From assembly GCF_004342025.1 (NCBI RefSeq), contig NZ_SLWN01000004.1, forward strand, positions 124,001 to 188,000: 64,000 nucleotides of DNA, given 5' to 3'. The position numbers were made by a program, and so were the translations under genes. This stretch comes from Kribbella steppae (GTDB lineage: Bacteria; Actinomycetota; Actinomycetes; Propionibacteriales; Kribbellaceae). A model generated the notes under the pieces. That model was not told where the DNA came from and made no database searches. It saw only the letters and a program-made list of their open reading frames with translations. Below, one piece after another: positions 31,365 to 39,662 of the stretch. The first letter of the stretch is position 1, and every line of letters begins with the position of its first letter.

Positions 31365-33601
31365 TGATCCTCCCCCTTGTCGTCTGCCACGGCTCCGACG
31401 GCGGCCAGGGCGTGGAGCAACGCGTCCCGGCTGACCGGCTTGACCAGATAGGCGGCGGCACCGAGCGCGGCGCCGCGAGCCCGTTCGTCGACGATCGACA
31501 CGACGATCACCGGGATGTCGCGGGTCCCCGGCTCTGCCTTCAGCGCCTGCAGGACCGCCCACCCGTCGATCCCCGGCAACCGGATGTCCAGCAGTACGGC
31601 GGCCGGCCGCACTCGTCGTACGGCGTCCAGCCCGGACTGCCCGTCCCCGGCCACCGTGACCCGGAGCGCGGCACCGGACAGATACGCCGTGATCAGGTCG
31701 AGGGACGGCCGATCGTCCTCGATCACGACGACGGCGCCGACCGACCGGGCCGCGTCCGGCCGGGGCTCGTTCTCCCTGCTGCGCAAGGAGAATCCGAAGG
31801 TGCTGCCGACGCCGACCTCGCTCTCCAGCCACATCCGCCCGCCGAGCAGCTCGACGATCCGGCGCGAGAGTGTCAGCCCGAGGCCGGTGCCCTCCTCCTG
31901 CGACGGACCGCGGCCGCCCTGCTGGAACGACTCGAAGATCCGCTCCCGATCTTCCGGCGGGACGCCGCGACCGTTGTCGGTGACGGCGATGTGTACCTCG
32001 GCGCCGGACCTGGTGGCCCGGACCACCACCGTGCCGCCGTCGCCGGTGAACTTCACCGCGTTCGTCATCAGGTTCAGCACGACCTGTTTCAGCCGCAGCT
32101 CGTCGGCGTACACCTCATCGATCCCCGGCCCGATCTCCACCCGCAGCTCGATGCCGTGCACAGTCGCACGCTCGCGCAGCATCGACGCGGTGTTGTCGAG
32201 CAGCCGCCGCAACGGGAACGTCGAGTACTCCAGCTCCATCCGGCCGGCCTCGACCTTGGACAGATCGAGGATCTCGTTCAGCAGTTCGAGCAGATGCTTA
32301 CCCGAGCCGTGGATGTCGCGCAGGTACTCCTCCTGCCGCTCGTTGAGGTCTCCGAACATGCGCTCCAGCAGTACTTCGGAGAATCCGAGGACGGCGTTGA
32401 GCGGCGTCCGCAACTCGTGCGACATGCTGGCGAGGAACTCGGACTTGTGCCGGCTCGCCACCTCCAGCTCCGCGCTGCGCTGTTTCAGCTCGCGGAACAA
32501 CTGCGCGTTCAGCAGCGCCAGCGTCGACTGGTCGGCGAACATCTCCAGCAACGTCAGCGTCTCGGCCGAGAACTCACCGGGTCGCTTGCGGCGGACGACC
32601 AGCGAGCCGAGGATCTGCCCCTCGCGCAGCAGCGGTACGGCGACCAGCGAGCGCCAACCGGCTTCGTACAGGACGGCCAGGTGTGGATCGAGCTCTGCGG
32701 CGCCGAGGTCCGGCACCGCCAACGGCCGTCCGAGCTTGGCCGCGCGGCCGACCAGCGTCTCGTCGAGGTGGATGCGGGTCGTGCGCAGCCGTTCGATCAC
32801 GCGCGGAGCGGTCTGGTAGACGCTGCGGACCAGGAAGCACCGCTCGTCCTGGTCGTACTCCATGATCGAGCCGCCGTCGGTCGCCGAGATCCGGACCGCG
32901 TGCTTGGCGATGGTCGACAACACCTTGGTCACGTCGAGGCTGGAGTTGACCGCCTCGCCGACCTCGCGCAGTGCCTCCAGCTCGCCGACCTTGCGCGCCA
33001 GCTCGGCGCCACGAGCCTCCAGTTGCTGCACGAGCTTCACGCTGTTGACCGCCATCGCCGCCTGCCCCGCGAAGGCGGTAACAAGGCTCTGCTCCCGCTC
33101 GTCGAAGGGGCTGACCTCATTGCGCCACACGGCCAGTGCTCCGACCACTTCGTCGTCGACGAGCATCGGCGCGCCCATCGTGGTCCGGAATCCCGCCACC
33201 CGCTGGAGTTCCTGCCGACCGTAGGCCGGGTCGGCCAGGACGTCGGGGATCTGCTGAGTGGCGCGATCGAGCCCGACTCGGCCGATCAAGGTGCCCCGAT
33301 CGACTGGCGTCGGGTGGTCGATCAGGTAGCGAGTCGCCTCCGCCGACAGCCCAACCGCTTTGCTGAGCTGGTAGTACCCGCCTTCGAGCAGATAGAGCTG
33401 CGCGGCCTGCGACCGGCACAGCCGGCGGGCGCTCTCGACGATGGTGCTGAGCACCTGGTCCGGGGCACCCGCCGAGCGACCGACCGCGGAAAGTACCTCG
33501 TTGGCCGCGGCGAACTGGTCGGACAGGGCCGCGAGCTGTCCTTGGAGCCGCTGGTGCTCCACCCCTGTTCCGGCGCCCCCAGCGAGCGCCCGCCCGCCCA
33601 T
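31361..33601 (-). CDS. hybrid sensor histidine kinase, GAF-GAF-HisKA-HATPase-receiver
   Basis: About 746 residues, no membrane segment, so a cytoplasmic sensor. Two GAF domains (about residues 40-185 and 215-370) precede HisKA with SHELRTPLNAVLGFSE (phospho-histidine), then HATPase with LMTNAVKFTG, VTDNGRGVPPEDRERIFE and GTGLGLTLSRRIVE, and a C-terminal receiver with AVLLDIRLPGIDG and YLVKPVS. ATG 33601 has GGGGGAG upstream; the frame is open to 33742. First gene of the four-gene coupled operon; the PHO-box-like repeat divergent to it lies 143 bases upstream. The ligand of the GAF domains is unknown. Confidence 0.93.
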   Translation of the reverse strand: MGGRALAGGAGTGVEHQRLQGQLAALSDQFAAANEVLSAVGRSAGAPDQVLSTIVESARRLCRSQAAQLYLLEGGYYQLSKAVGLSAEATRYLIDHPTPVDRGTLIGRVGLDRATQQIPDVLADPAYGRQELQRVAGFRTTMGAPMLVDDEVVGALAVWRNEVSPFDEREQSLVTAFAGQAAMAVNSVKLVQQLEARGAELARKVGELEALREVGEAVNSSLDVTKVLSTIAKHAVRISATDGGSIMEYDQDERCFLVRSVYQTAPRVIERLRTTRIHLDETLVGRAAKLGRPLAVPDLGAAELDPHLAVLYEAGWRSLVAVPLLREGQILGSLVVRRKRPGEFSAETLTLLEMFADQSTLALLNAQLFRELKQRSAELEVASRHKSEFLASMSHELRTPLNAVLGFSEVLLERMFGDLNERQEEYLRDIHGSGKHLLELLNEILDLSKVEAGRMELEYSTFPLRRLLDNTASMLRERATVHGIELRVEIGPGIDEVYADELRLKQVVLNLMTNAVKFTGDGGTVVVRATRSGAEVHIAVTDNGRGVPPEDRERIFESFQQGGRGPSQEEGTGLGLTLSRRIVELLGGRMWLESEVGVGSTFGFSLRSRENEPRPDAARSVGAVVVIEDDRPSLDLITAYLSGAALRVTVAGDGQSGLDAVRRVRPAAVLLDIRLPGIDGWAVLQALKAEPGTRDIPVIVVSIVDERARGAALGAAAYLVKPVSRDALLHALAAVGAVADDKGEDQ

Positions 33602-33743
33602 CGCAGCCGCCTCTCCCCCGAGTCCCCCAGGCCGCACTCTCCAGTCTCCCGCCGTTCGTCGCGGGGGGCAATCACTCTCCGGTGATCGAACTACCGTTTG
33701 AACGCTCAGAACGGTGTGAAAGTCACCTGGAGAGAACATCAAA

Positions 33744-33776
33744 GTTCATCTTCCGTCGGTTAATCGTTCAGGTTAG
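33744..33776 (+). promoter_or_regulatory. PHO-box-like 11-base direct repeats
   Basis: Three consecutive 11-base units: GTTCATCTTCC, GTCGGTTAATC and GTTCAGGTTAG. The first and third keep the GTTCA core of the actinobacterial PhoP box; the middle one is weak. A TTAGGGT immediately downstream could be the -10 element. It lies about 70 bases before the phospholipase C start, a class of gene often under PhoP control. Confidence 0.5.
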
Positions 33777-33842
33777 GGTGCCTGCGATGCAGTGCTGGTG
33801 TTCCAGACTCCACCCGCCCCACCGCCCATCAGGAGACCACGC

Positions 33843-35879
33843 ATGCCAGACATCAACCGTCGCAGGTTCCTCCAGCTCGCCGGTGCAACGGCCGCCTACA
33901 GCGCGATGGCGAACAGCATCGAGCAGGCCGCCGCGATCCCGGCCCACCGTCAGTACGGCAGTATCAAGGATGTCGAGCACATCGTCGTCCTGATGCAGGA
34001 GAATCGTTCGTTCGACCACTACTTCGGCACCCTCAAGGGTGTCCGCGGCTTCGGCGATCCCCGGCCGGTGACGCTGCCGAGCGGCAAGCCGATCTGGCAC
34101 CAAACGAGCAGCACCGGCCAGGAGACGCTGCCGTTCCACCCGGAGGCCGACGACCTCGGCCTCCAGTTCCTCCAGGGCCTTCCGCACAGCTGGCCGGACG
34201 GCCACCAGGCCATCAACGGCGGTAAGTACAACCAGTGGATCGCGGCCAAGTCCGCGGTCACGATGGCGTACCTGACCCGCGAGGACATCCCGTTCCACTT
34301 CGCGCTCGCGGACAAGTTCACCATCTGCGACGCGTACCACTGCTCGTTCATCGGCGCGACCGACCCGAACCGCTACTACCTGTGGACCGGCTACACCGGC
34401 AACGACGGCACCGGCGGCGGCCCGGTGCTCGGGAACGACGAGCTCGGCTACGGCTGGACGACGTACCCGGAGCGGCTCGAGCAGGCCGGTGTGTCGTGGA
34501 AGATCTACCAGGACATCGGCGACGGTCTGGACGCGGCCGGCCACTGGGGCTGGATCGACGACGCGTACCGCGGCAACTACGGCGACAACTCTCTGCTGTA
34601 CTTCAACTCCTACCGCAACGCCGCTCCCGGGAATCCCTTGTACGACAAGGCCCGCACGGGGACGAACGCCAAGGCCGGTGAGAATCTGTTCGGCCGGCTG
34701 GCCGCCGACGTGAAGGCCAACCGCCTACCGCAGATCTCGTGGATCGCCGCACCCGAGGCGTTCAGCGAGCACTCGAACTGGCCGACCAACTACGGCGCCT
34801 GGTACATCTCCCAGGTCCTCGACGCGCTCACCGCGAACCCCGAGGTCTGGAGCAAGACCGCACTGTTCATCACCTACGACGAGAACGACGGCTTCTTCGA
34901 TCACATCGTCCCGCCGTACCCACCGGCCTCGGCATCACAGGGCCTGTCGACCGTCGACACCACGCTCGACAACTACCCGGGCAGCAGCAAGTACGTCGCC
35001 GGCCCGTACGGTCTCGGCCCACGCGTCCCGATGTTCGTGGTGTCGCCCTGGAGCACCGGCGGTTACAGCTGCTCGGAGGTGTTCGACCACACCTCGATCA
35101 TCCGGTTCATGGAGAAGCGGTTCGGCGTGCACGAGCCGAACATCTCGCCGTGGCGGCGGGCGATCTGCGGTGACCTCACCTCGGCCTTCGACTTCGGCAC
35201 GTCGAGCACCCAGCCCGCCGAGCTTCCGGACACGTCGGGCTACGAGCCGCCGGACAACGACCGGCACCCGGACTACCGGCCGACGCCGCCCGCGATCGGC
35301 AGCATCCCGGCTCAGGAGCGCGGCCGGCGCCGTACCAGGCCGTTGCCCTATGCACCGGTCGTCGACGGCTCTGTTGCCGGTGGCAAGTACACGCTCACCT
35401 TCACGTCGGGACCCAGGACCGGTGCTCAGTTCCTGATCACGGCGGCGAACCGCACCGACGGCCCGTGGACGTACACGACCGAGGCCGGCAAGAGCATCGC
35501 GGACAGCTGGAACACCGTCTACTCCAACGGCGTCTACGACTTGACCGTGCACGGCCCGAACGGCTTCCTGCGCACCTTCAAGGGCAAACCGGCCACCGGC
35601 CTCGAGGTCACCGCCCGGGAGAACGCCGCCAGTGGCGACCTCGACCTCACCTTCACCAGCGACATCGCCCGCCGCGTCACCATCAGCAACGCGTACGGAG
35701 GCCAGCCGAAGCGACTCGACCTCCGACCCGGCAAGACCACCTACACCAGCACAACCACCAACCGCTGGTACGACGTCCACATCCTCACCGACTCCGACCC
35801 GACGTACCTGCGCCGCTTCGCCGGCCACGTCGAGAACGGCACCATCGGTCTCAGCGACCCCGCGATCCGCACCGTCTGA
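33843..35879 (+). CDS. phospholipase C, phosphocholine-specific type (Tat-secreted)
   Basis: A 678-residue member of the bacterial phosphoesterase/phospholipase C family. The N-terminus MPDINRRRFLQLAGATAAYSA is a Tat signal. The catalytic domain opens VEHIVVLMQENRSFDHYFGTLKGVRGFGDPR and includes CDAYHCSFIGATDPNRYYLWTG, FITYDENDGFFDHIVPP and FDHTSIIRFMEKRFG, all family markers for the metal site. Two DUF756-like C-terminal repeats follow (GSVAGGKYTLTFTSGPRTGAQFLITA... and ASGDLDLTFTSDIARRVTISNAYGG). AGGAG precedes the ATG at 33843. It likely hydrolyses extracellular phospholipids to gain phosphate, consistent with the PHO-box-like repeat upstream. Confidence 0.93.
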   Translation: MPDINRRRFLQLAGATAAYSAMANSIEQAAAIPAHRQYGSIKDVEHIVVLMQENRSFDHYFGTLKGVRGFGDPRPVTLPSGKPIWHQTSSTGQETLPFHPEADDLGLQFLQGLPHSWPDGHQAINGGKYNQWIAAKSAVTMAYLTREDIPFHFALADKFTICDAYHCSFIGATDPNRYYLWTGYTGNDGTGGGPVLGNDELGYGWTTYPERLEQAGVSWKIYQDIGDGLDAAGHWGWIDDAYRGNYGDNSLLYFNSYRNAAPGNPLYDKARTGTNAKAGENLFGRLAADVKANRLPQISWIAAPEAFSEHSNWPTNYGAWYISQVLDALTANPEVWSKTALFITYDENDGFFDHIVPPYPPASASQGLSTVDTTLDNYPGSSKYVAGPYGLGPRVPMFVVSPWSTGGYSCSEVFDHTSIIRFMEKRFGVHEPNISPWRRAICGDLTSAFDFGTSSTQPAELPDTSGYEPPDNDRHPDYRPTPPAIGSIPAQERGRRRTRPLPYAPVVDGSVAGGKYTLTFTSGPRTGAQFLITAANRTDGPWTYTTEAGKSIADSWNTVYSNGVYDLTVHGPNGFLRTFKGKPATGLEVTARENAASGDLDLTFTSDIARRVTISNAYGGQPKRLDLRPGKTTYTSTTTNRWYDVHILTDSDPTYLRRFAGHVENGTIGLSDPAIRTV

Positions 35880-35889
35880 GCCGACCTGC

Positions 35890-35988
35890 GTACCGTCGAA
35901 CGGGTAGTAGTCCACCACAGCGATCATCCGGCGAGAGTTCCACGCCGGGTCGGTCAATCAAAGCCGACTACTACCCGTCCGTCGGTAC
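35890..35988. repeat. long inverted repeat in convergent intergenic region
   Basis: Arms at 35890-35912 and 35966-35988 (23 bases each) pair over GTACCG and over a perfect 13-base block ACGGGTAGTAGTC/GACTACTACCCGT, with only the four bases between these blocks mismatched. The 53-base loop shows no ORF. It lies between the stops of the phospholipase and the peptide-type ABC operon, so it could be a bidirectional terminator, a small RNA, or a relic of a small mobile element. Confidence 0.7.
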
Positions 35989-35997
35989 AGAACAGCC

Positions 35998-36885
35998 TTA
36001 GATGATCGGGGTCTCCGGGCCGCTGGTGGCGGCGACTTCGGCCTTCTCCTCCTCGTCGAGTTCGTCGACCTTGATGCGGGTGGTCCAGCGGTTGTCGGGG
36101 TCAGGTTGGGGAATGGAGTCAAGCAGGAGTTCGGTGTAGGGGTGGGACGGGTTGTGCATCACTGTCGAGACCGGGCCGCGTTCGACGATGGAGCCCTTGG
36201 TGATGACCATGACCTCGCCACCCAGGTAGTAGACGGTGGACAGGTCATGGGTGATGAAGAGCGTGGTCATCCCGTGCTCGCGCTGGAAGTCGAGCAGGAT
36301 GTCCAGGAAGTGCTTGCGTACCTGGGCGTCCAGCATCGACACCGGTTCGTCCGCGATGATGAACGACGGCCGCAGCATGTGCACCCGGGCCAGCATGATG
36401 CGTTGCCGCTGGCCGCCGGACAGCTGGTGCGGATACCGGCCGAGCACGTTCTCCGGCTCGAGCCGCACCGCCCGCAACGACTCCTCGATCAGCTCCAGGC
36501 CCTTGGACCGGCTGGTCGTCAGCCCGAACTTCTTCACTGCCTTCCAGAGCGCGCGATCGACCCGGTAGAACGGGTTGAAGATCGCGTACGGGTCCTGGAA
36601 CACCGGCTGCACGTCGCGCCGGTACGCGTCGTACTCGGCCCGGCTCAGCTTGAAGATGTCCTTGCCGCCGTACAGCACGGACCCGGCCGTCGGCTTCTGC
36701 AGGCCGAGCACGTTGCGGGCGATGGTGCTCTTGCCGCTGCCGCTCTGCCCGACCAGGCTGACCACCTGCGGCGGCCGGGCCGCGAGCGTGAAGCTCACGT
36801 CGTCGACGGCGGTGATGTAGCCGCCGGACACCCCACGGGCGTGGAATCGTTGCTGTACGCCACGAAGTTCGAGCTCGGACTTCAC
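35998..36885 (-). CDS. oligopeptide-type ABC transporter ATP-binding protein (OppF/DppF-like)
   Basis: A 295-residue ATPase: Walker A GQSGSGKST, Q-loop PVFQDPYAIFNPFYRV, signature LSGGQRQRI, Walker B FIIADEPVSMLD, H-loop FITHDLSTVYYLGG. It is the second ATPase of the five-gene importer. The GTG start overlaps the previous gene by GTGA. ATPases of this subfamily serve both peptide and oligosaccharide importers; the LacI-type operator before the operon favours a sugar (inference). Confidence 0.92.
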   Translation of the reverse strand: MKSELELRGVQQRFHARGVSGGYITAVDDVSFTLAARPPQVVSLVGQSGSGKSTIARNVLGLQKPTAGSVLYGGKDIFKLSRAEYDAYRRDVQPVFQDPYAIFNPFYRVDRALWKAVKKFGLTTSRSKGLELIEESLRAVRLEPENVLGRYPHQLSGGQRQRIMLARVHMLRPSFIIADEPVSMLDAQVRKHFLDILLDFQREHGMTTLFITHDLSTVYYLGGEVMVITKGSIVERGPVSTVMHNPSHPYTELLLDSIPQPDPDNRWTTRIKVDELDEEEKAEVAATSGPETPII

Positions 36886-37694
36886 GAGGCCCTCCGTCCT
36901 AGTCGCGGGATCGACTCGATCAGCTGGCGGGTATACGGATCCTGCGGATCCTTGAACACCTGCCGTACGTCGCCGACCTCGACCAACCGGCCTTCGTACA
37001 TCACCGCGACGCGGTCGGCCAATTGCGCGTGCACACCCATGTCGTGCGAGATCACCATCAGCGTGACGCCGAAGTCGGTGCGCAGGTCGGCCAATGACTG
37101 CAGGATCACCCGCTGGATGGTCACGTCGAGCGCGGTGGTCGGCTCGTCCGCGATGATCAGGTCAGGTTCGAGGGCGACCGCGATCGCCATCAGCACCCGC
37201 TGCTTCATCCCACCGGACAGCTCGTGCGGGTACATCCGCGCGACCCGCGGCTCCAACCCGACCTGACCCAGCAGCCTGGGGATCAACTCGGGCAGAGACT
37301 CCCGGCGACCCGGCGCGTGCTCCAGGATCACGTCCTTGAACTGCTCCTGCACCCGCATCACCGGGTTGAGCGAACTCATGGATCCCTGCGGCAAGTAGGA
37401 CAGGGCGCTCCAGCGCAGTACTCGAAGCTCCTCTCCGTCGACCTTCAGCAGGTCCACCGGTGAACGCTTGGCCGGCCGGAACATCGCCGAGCCCGCCGTC
37501 ACCTTGCCCGGCGGTTTGAGCAGCCGTAGCAACGCCACCGCGAGCGTGCTCTTCCCGCTGCCCGACTCCCCCGCGATCCCGAGGATCTCGCCCCGGCGGA
37601 CGGCGAGATCCAGACCGCGGACCGCCTGCACGTCACCGCGGGTGGTCGAGTACGTGACGTCGAGACCCTCGATCTCCAGCACCGAGTCACTCAC
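36882..37694 (-). CDS. oligopeptide-type ABC transporter ATP-binding protein (OppD/DppD-like)
   Basis: A 270-residue ATPase: Walker A GESGSGKSTLAVALLRLL, signature LSGGMKQRVLMAIAVALEPDLIIADEPTTALD with the Walker B aspartate, H-loop VISHDMGVHAQLADRVAVMYEGRLVE. The Opp/Dpp C-terminal extension is short. It overlaps the preceding permease by 8 bases and the next ATPase by 4. With the DppF-like partner it forms the energising heterodimer of the importer. Confidence 0.92.
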   Translation of the reverse strand: MSDSVLEIEGLDVTYSTTRGDVQAVRGLDLAVRRGEILGIAGESGSGKSTLAVALLRLLKPPGKVTAGSAMFRPAKRSPVDLLKVDGEELRVLRWSALSYLPQGSMSSLNPVMRVQEQFKDVILEHAPGRRESLPELIPRLLGQVGLEPRVARMYPHELSGGMKQRVLMAIAVALEPDLIIADEPTTALDVTIQRVILQSLADLRTDFGVTLMVISHDMGVHAQLADRVAVMYEGRLVEVGDVRQVFKDPQDPYTRQLIESIPRLGRRAS

Positions 37695-38571
37695 CGGCCA
37701 CTCCTCTCAGCCGCGGGTTGTAGACCTCTTCCAACCCGATGTTGATCATGTTCAGCGCCGCGAACAGCAGCGTCAGCAACACGATCGGAACGACGAACAT
37801 CGGCCAGGCCCCGAGCGTCAAGGCTCCGGTGCTGATCGCGCTGTAGATGATCTGGCCGAGGTCGATCACGCCACCCGGCCCGAGCCCGATCACCTCCAGG
37901 CCGACCAGGCCGAAGATGGCGCCCAGTGCCGACGACGCGAACCCGACCCCGATGAACGGCAGCAGGTTTGGCAGCAACTCGGTGACGATGATCTCGATAT
38001 CACGAGCCTTGGTCACCCGGGCCAGATCGACGAACGGCCGCGACCGCAGGCTGAGCACCTGGGACCGGATCGTCTTGGCCGCGAACGGCCAGGAGAAGAT
38101 CGAAATCATCACGCCGACCTGGAACAGGCTGACGTTCTTCGCGTACGCCGACAACGCGATCAGCAACGGGAATGTCGGGATCACCAGCAGGATGCCGGTG
38201 AACGTCGACAGCACGTTGTCGATCCAGCCGCCCTTGTACCCGGCGACGAAGGCCACGATCACGCCAGCCACCGTCGAGATGACACCGGCGATCGCGCCGA
38301 TCTGCAGCGAGACCGAGAGCGCCTTCACCACCATCGCGAACACGTCCCGCCCGAACTGATCGGTCCCCAGCAGATGCCCGGGCCCAGGCACCAGCCACTT
38401 CTCGTACACCGCGACCTCGAGCGGATCCTCGCCTCCGCCGACGGCCTTCGCGATCAGCGGGCTGCACAGCGCCAGCAACACCATCAGTCCGAGGATGAGC
38501 AGTCCGGTCGCCAGTCGACGGCTGTTCCGGATCGTTCGCAGTACCGCAGTCAGGATTCTCATCGTCATCAC
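37687..38571 (-). CDS. ABC transporter permease (OppC/DppC-like)
   Basis: About 294 residues with roughly six membrane segments and the DppC-type loop (RPFVDLARVTKARDIEIIVTELLPNLLPFIGVGFASSALGAIFGLVGLEVIGLG). The extracytoplasmic loop LVPGPGHLLGTDQFGRDVFAMVV is the OppC domain signature. Starts possible at GTG 38571 (GTGA overlap with DppB), ATG 38568 or ATG 38562; the last has GGAAG at best spacing. Inner-membrane subunit of the five-gene importer. Confidence 0.9.
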   Translation of the reverse strand: MMTMRILTAVLRTIRNSRRLATGLLILGLMVLLALCSPLIAKAVGGGEDPLEVAVYEKWLVPGPGHLLGTDQFGRDVFAMVVKALSVSLQIGAIAGVISTVAGVIVAFVAGYKGGWIDNVLSTFTGILLVIPTFPLLIALSAYAKNVSLFQVGVMISIFSWPFAAKTIRSQVLSLRSRPFVDLARVTKARDIEIIVTELLPNLLPFIGVGFASSALGAIFGLVGLEVIGLGPGGVIDLGQIIYSAISTGALTLGAWPMFVVPIVLLTLLFAALNMINIGLEEVYNPRLRGVAGE

Positions 38572-39662
38572 TTCCAGTACTTGACCCGCGGGTCAAGCAG
38601 CGGGAGCAGGAGGTCGAGGAGCAGGACGGCGGTCAGCACCGAGAAGATCGCGATATTCGTCACTCCGAGGATCGTGTTGAAGTCCAGCTGCTGGATCGCG
38701 GTGACGAGTGTCGTGCCAAGACCGGGGTAGTTGAACAACTGCTCGACCAGCACGTTGCCGTTGAAGATGAAGCCGAGCGAGATGCCGAACGCGGTGATCT
38801 GCGGCAGGTAGCAGTTCCGCAGCGCGTACCGGGTGAGGATCCGCCAGCCCTTCAGGCCCTTGGCCTCGGCGTACACCAGGTAGTCCTCGCCGAGTACCGG
38901 CACCATCAGCATCCGGGTGGACAGGATCCAGCTGAACGTCCCGATCAGCACGATCGAGAACCCCGGCAGCAGGCCGTACTTCAGCACACTGCCGATGAAG
39001 TCCAGGTTGAACCCCGGGTTGATCCGCGAGTCGTACGCCGATCTGGCCGGCAGCATCCCGAGTGAGTACGCGAAGATGTAGACCAGGATCAGCGCGACGA
39101 AGAAGTACGGCACGTGCGAGAGCGCGATGGACAGGTTGGTCGCGATCGACGAGCCGAGCTTTCCGCGCCGCCAGCCGGCGATCGCGCCGATGATGATGCC
39201 GAAGAACCAGGCCAGCACGGCGGAGATGCCGAGCAGGCCGATGGTCCACGGCAGCGCCCGCATGATCACGTCCTGGGCCGGCGTCGGATAGTTGATCAGC
39301 GACGGGCCCATGTCGCCGTGCAGGATCAGCTTCTCCATGTACTTGAGGTACTGCGAGAAGAGGTTGCCATCCAGTCCGAACTCGTGCTGGTACCGGGCGA
39401 TGATCTCGGCGCTCGCCTGCTGGTTGTAGATGTAGTTCTGCTGCAGGCTCTGGATCAGGGTGTTGATCGGGTCGCCCGGCATCAGCCGGAAGAAGAAGAA
39501 CGCGATGGTGAGCGCGCCCCACAGCTCGACCAGGTAGAGCCCGAACCGGCGGATCGCGTACGCCGCCAGCGGATGCCGGGACAGCCAGGCCCGCACCCCC
39601 GTCGAGGGTGCGGGGTCCTGCGGCTTGTCGACAGCGACCGCGGGCGGCGCCTCTGCCGTCAC
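38568..39662 (-). CDS. ABC transporter permease (OppB/DppB-like)
   Basis: A 364-residue permease with a 40-residue cytoplasmic lead, first membrane segment YAIRRFGLYLVELWGALTIAFFFFRLMPGDPI (typical DppB start), and the EAA-like loop GEDYLVYAEAKGLKGWRILTRYALRNCYLPQITAFGISLGFIFNGNVLVEQLFNYPGLG. GTG 39662 is chosen because it overlaps the solute-binding protein stop by GTGA and has AGAAGGGA upstream. Partner of the DppC-like permease. Confidence 0.9.
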   Translation of the reverse strand: MTAEAPPAVAVDKPQDPAPSTGVRAWLSRHPLAAYAIRRFGLYLVELWGALTIAFFFFRLMPGDPINTLIQSLQQNYIYNQQASAEIIARYQHEFGLDGNLFSQYLKYMEKLILHGDMGPSLINYPTPAQDVIMRALPWTIGLLGISAVLAWFFGIIIGAIAGWRRGKLGSSIATNLSIALSHVPYFFVALILVYIFAYSLGMLPARSAYDSRINPGFNLDFIGSVLKYGLLPGFSIVLIGTFSWILSTRMLMVPVLGEDYLVYAEAKGLKGWRILTRYALRNCYLPQITAFGISLGFIFNGNVLVEQLFNYPGLGTTLVTAIQQLDFNTILGVTNIAIFSVLTAVLLLDLLLPLLDPRVKYWK

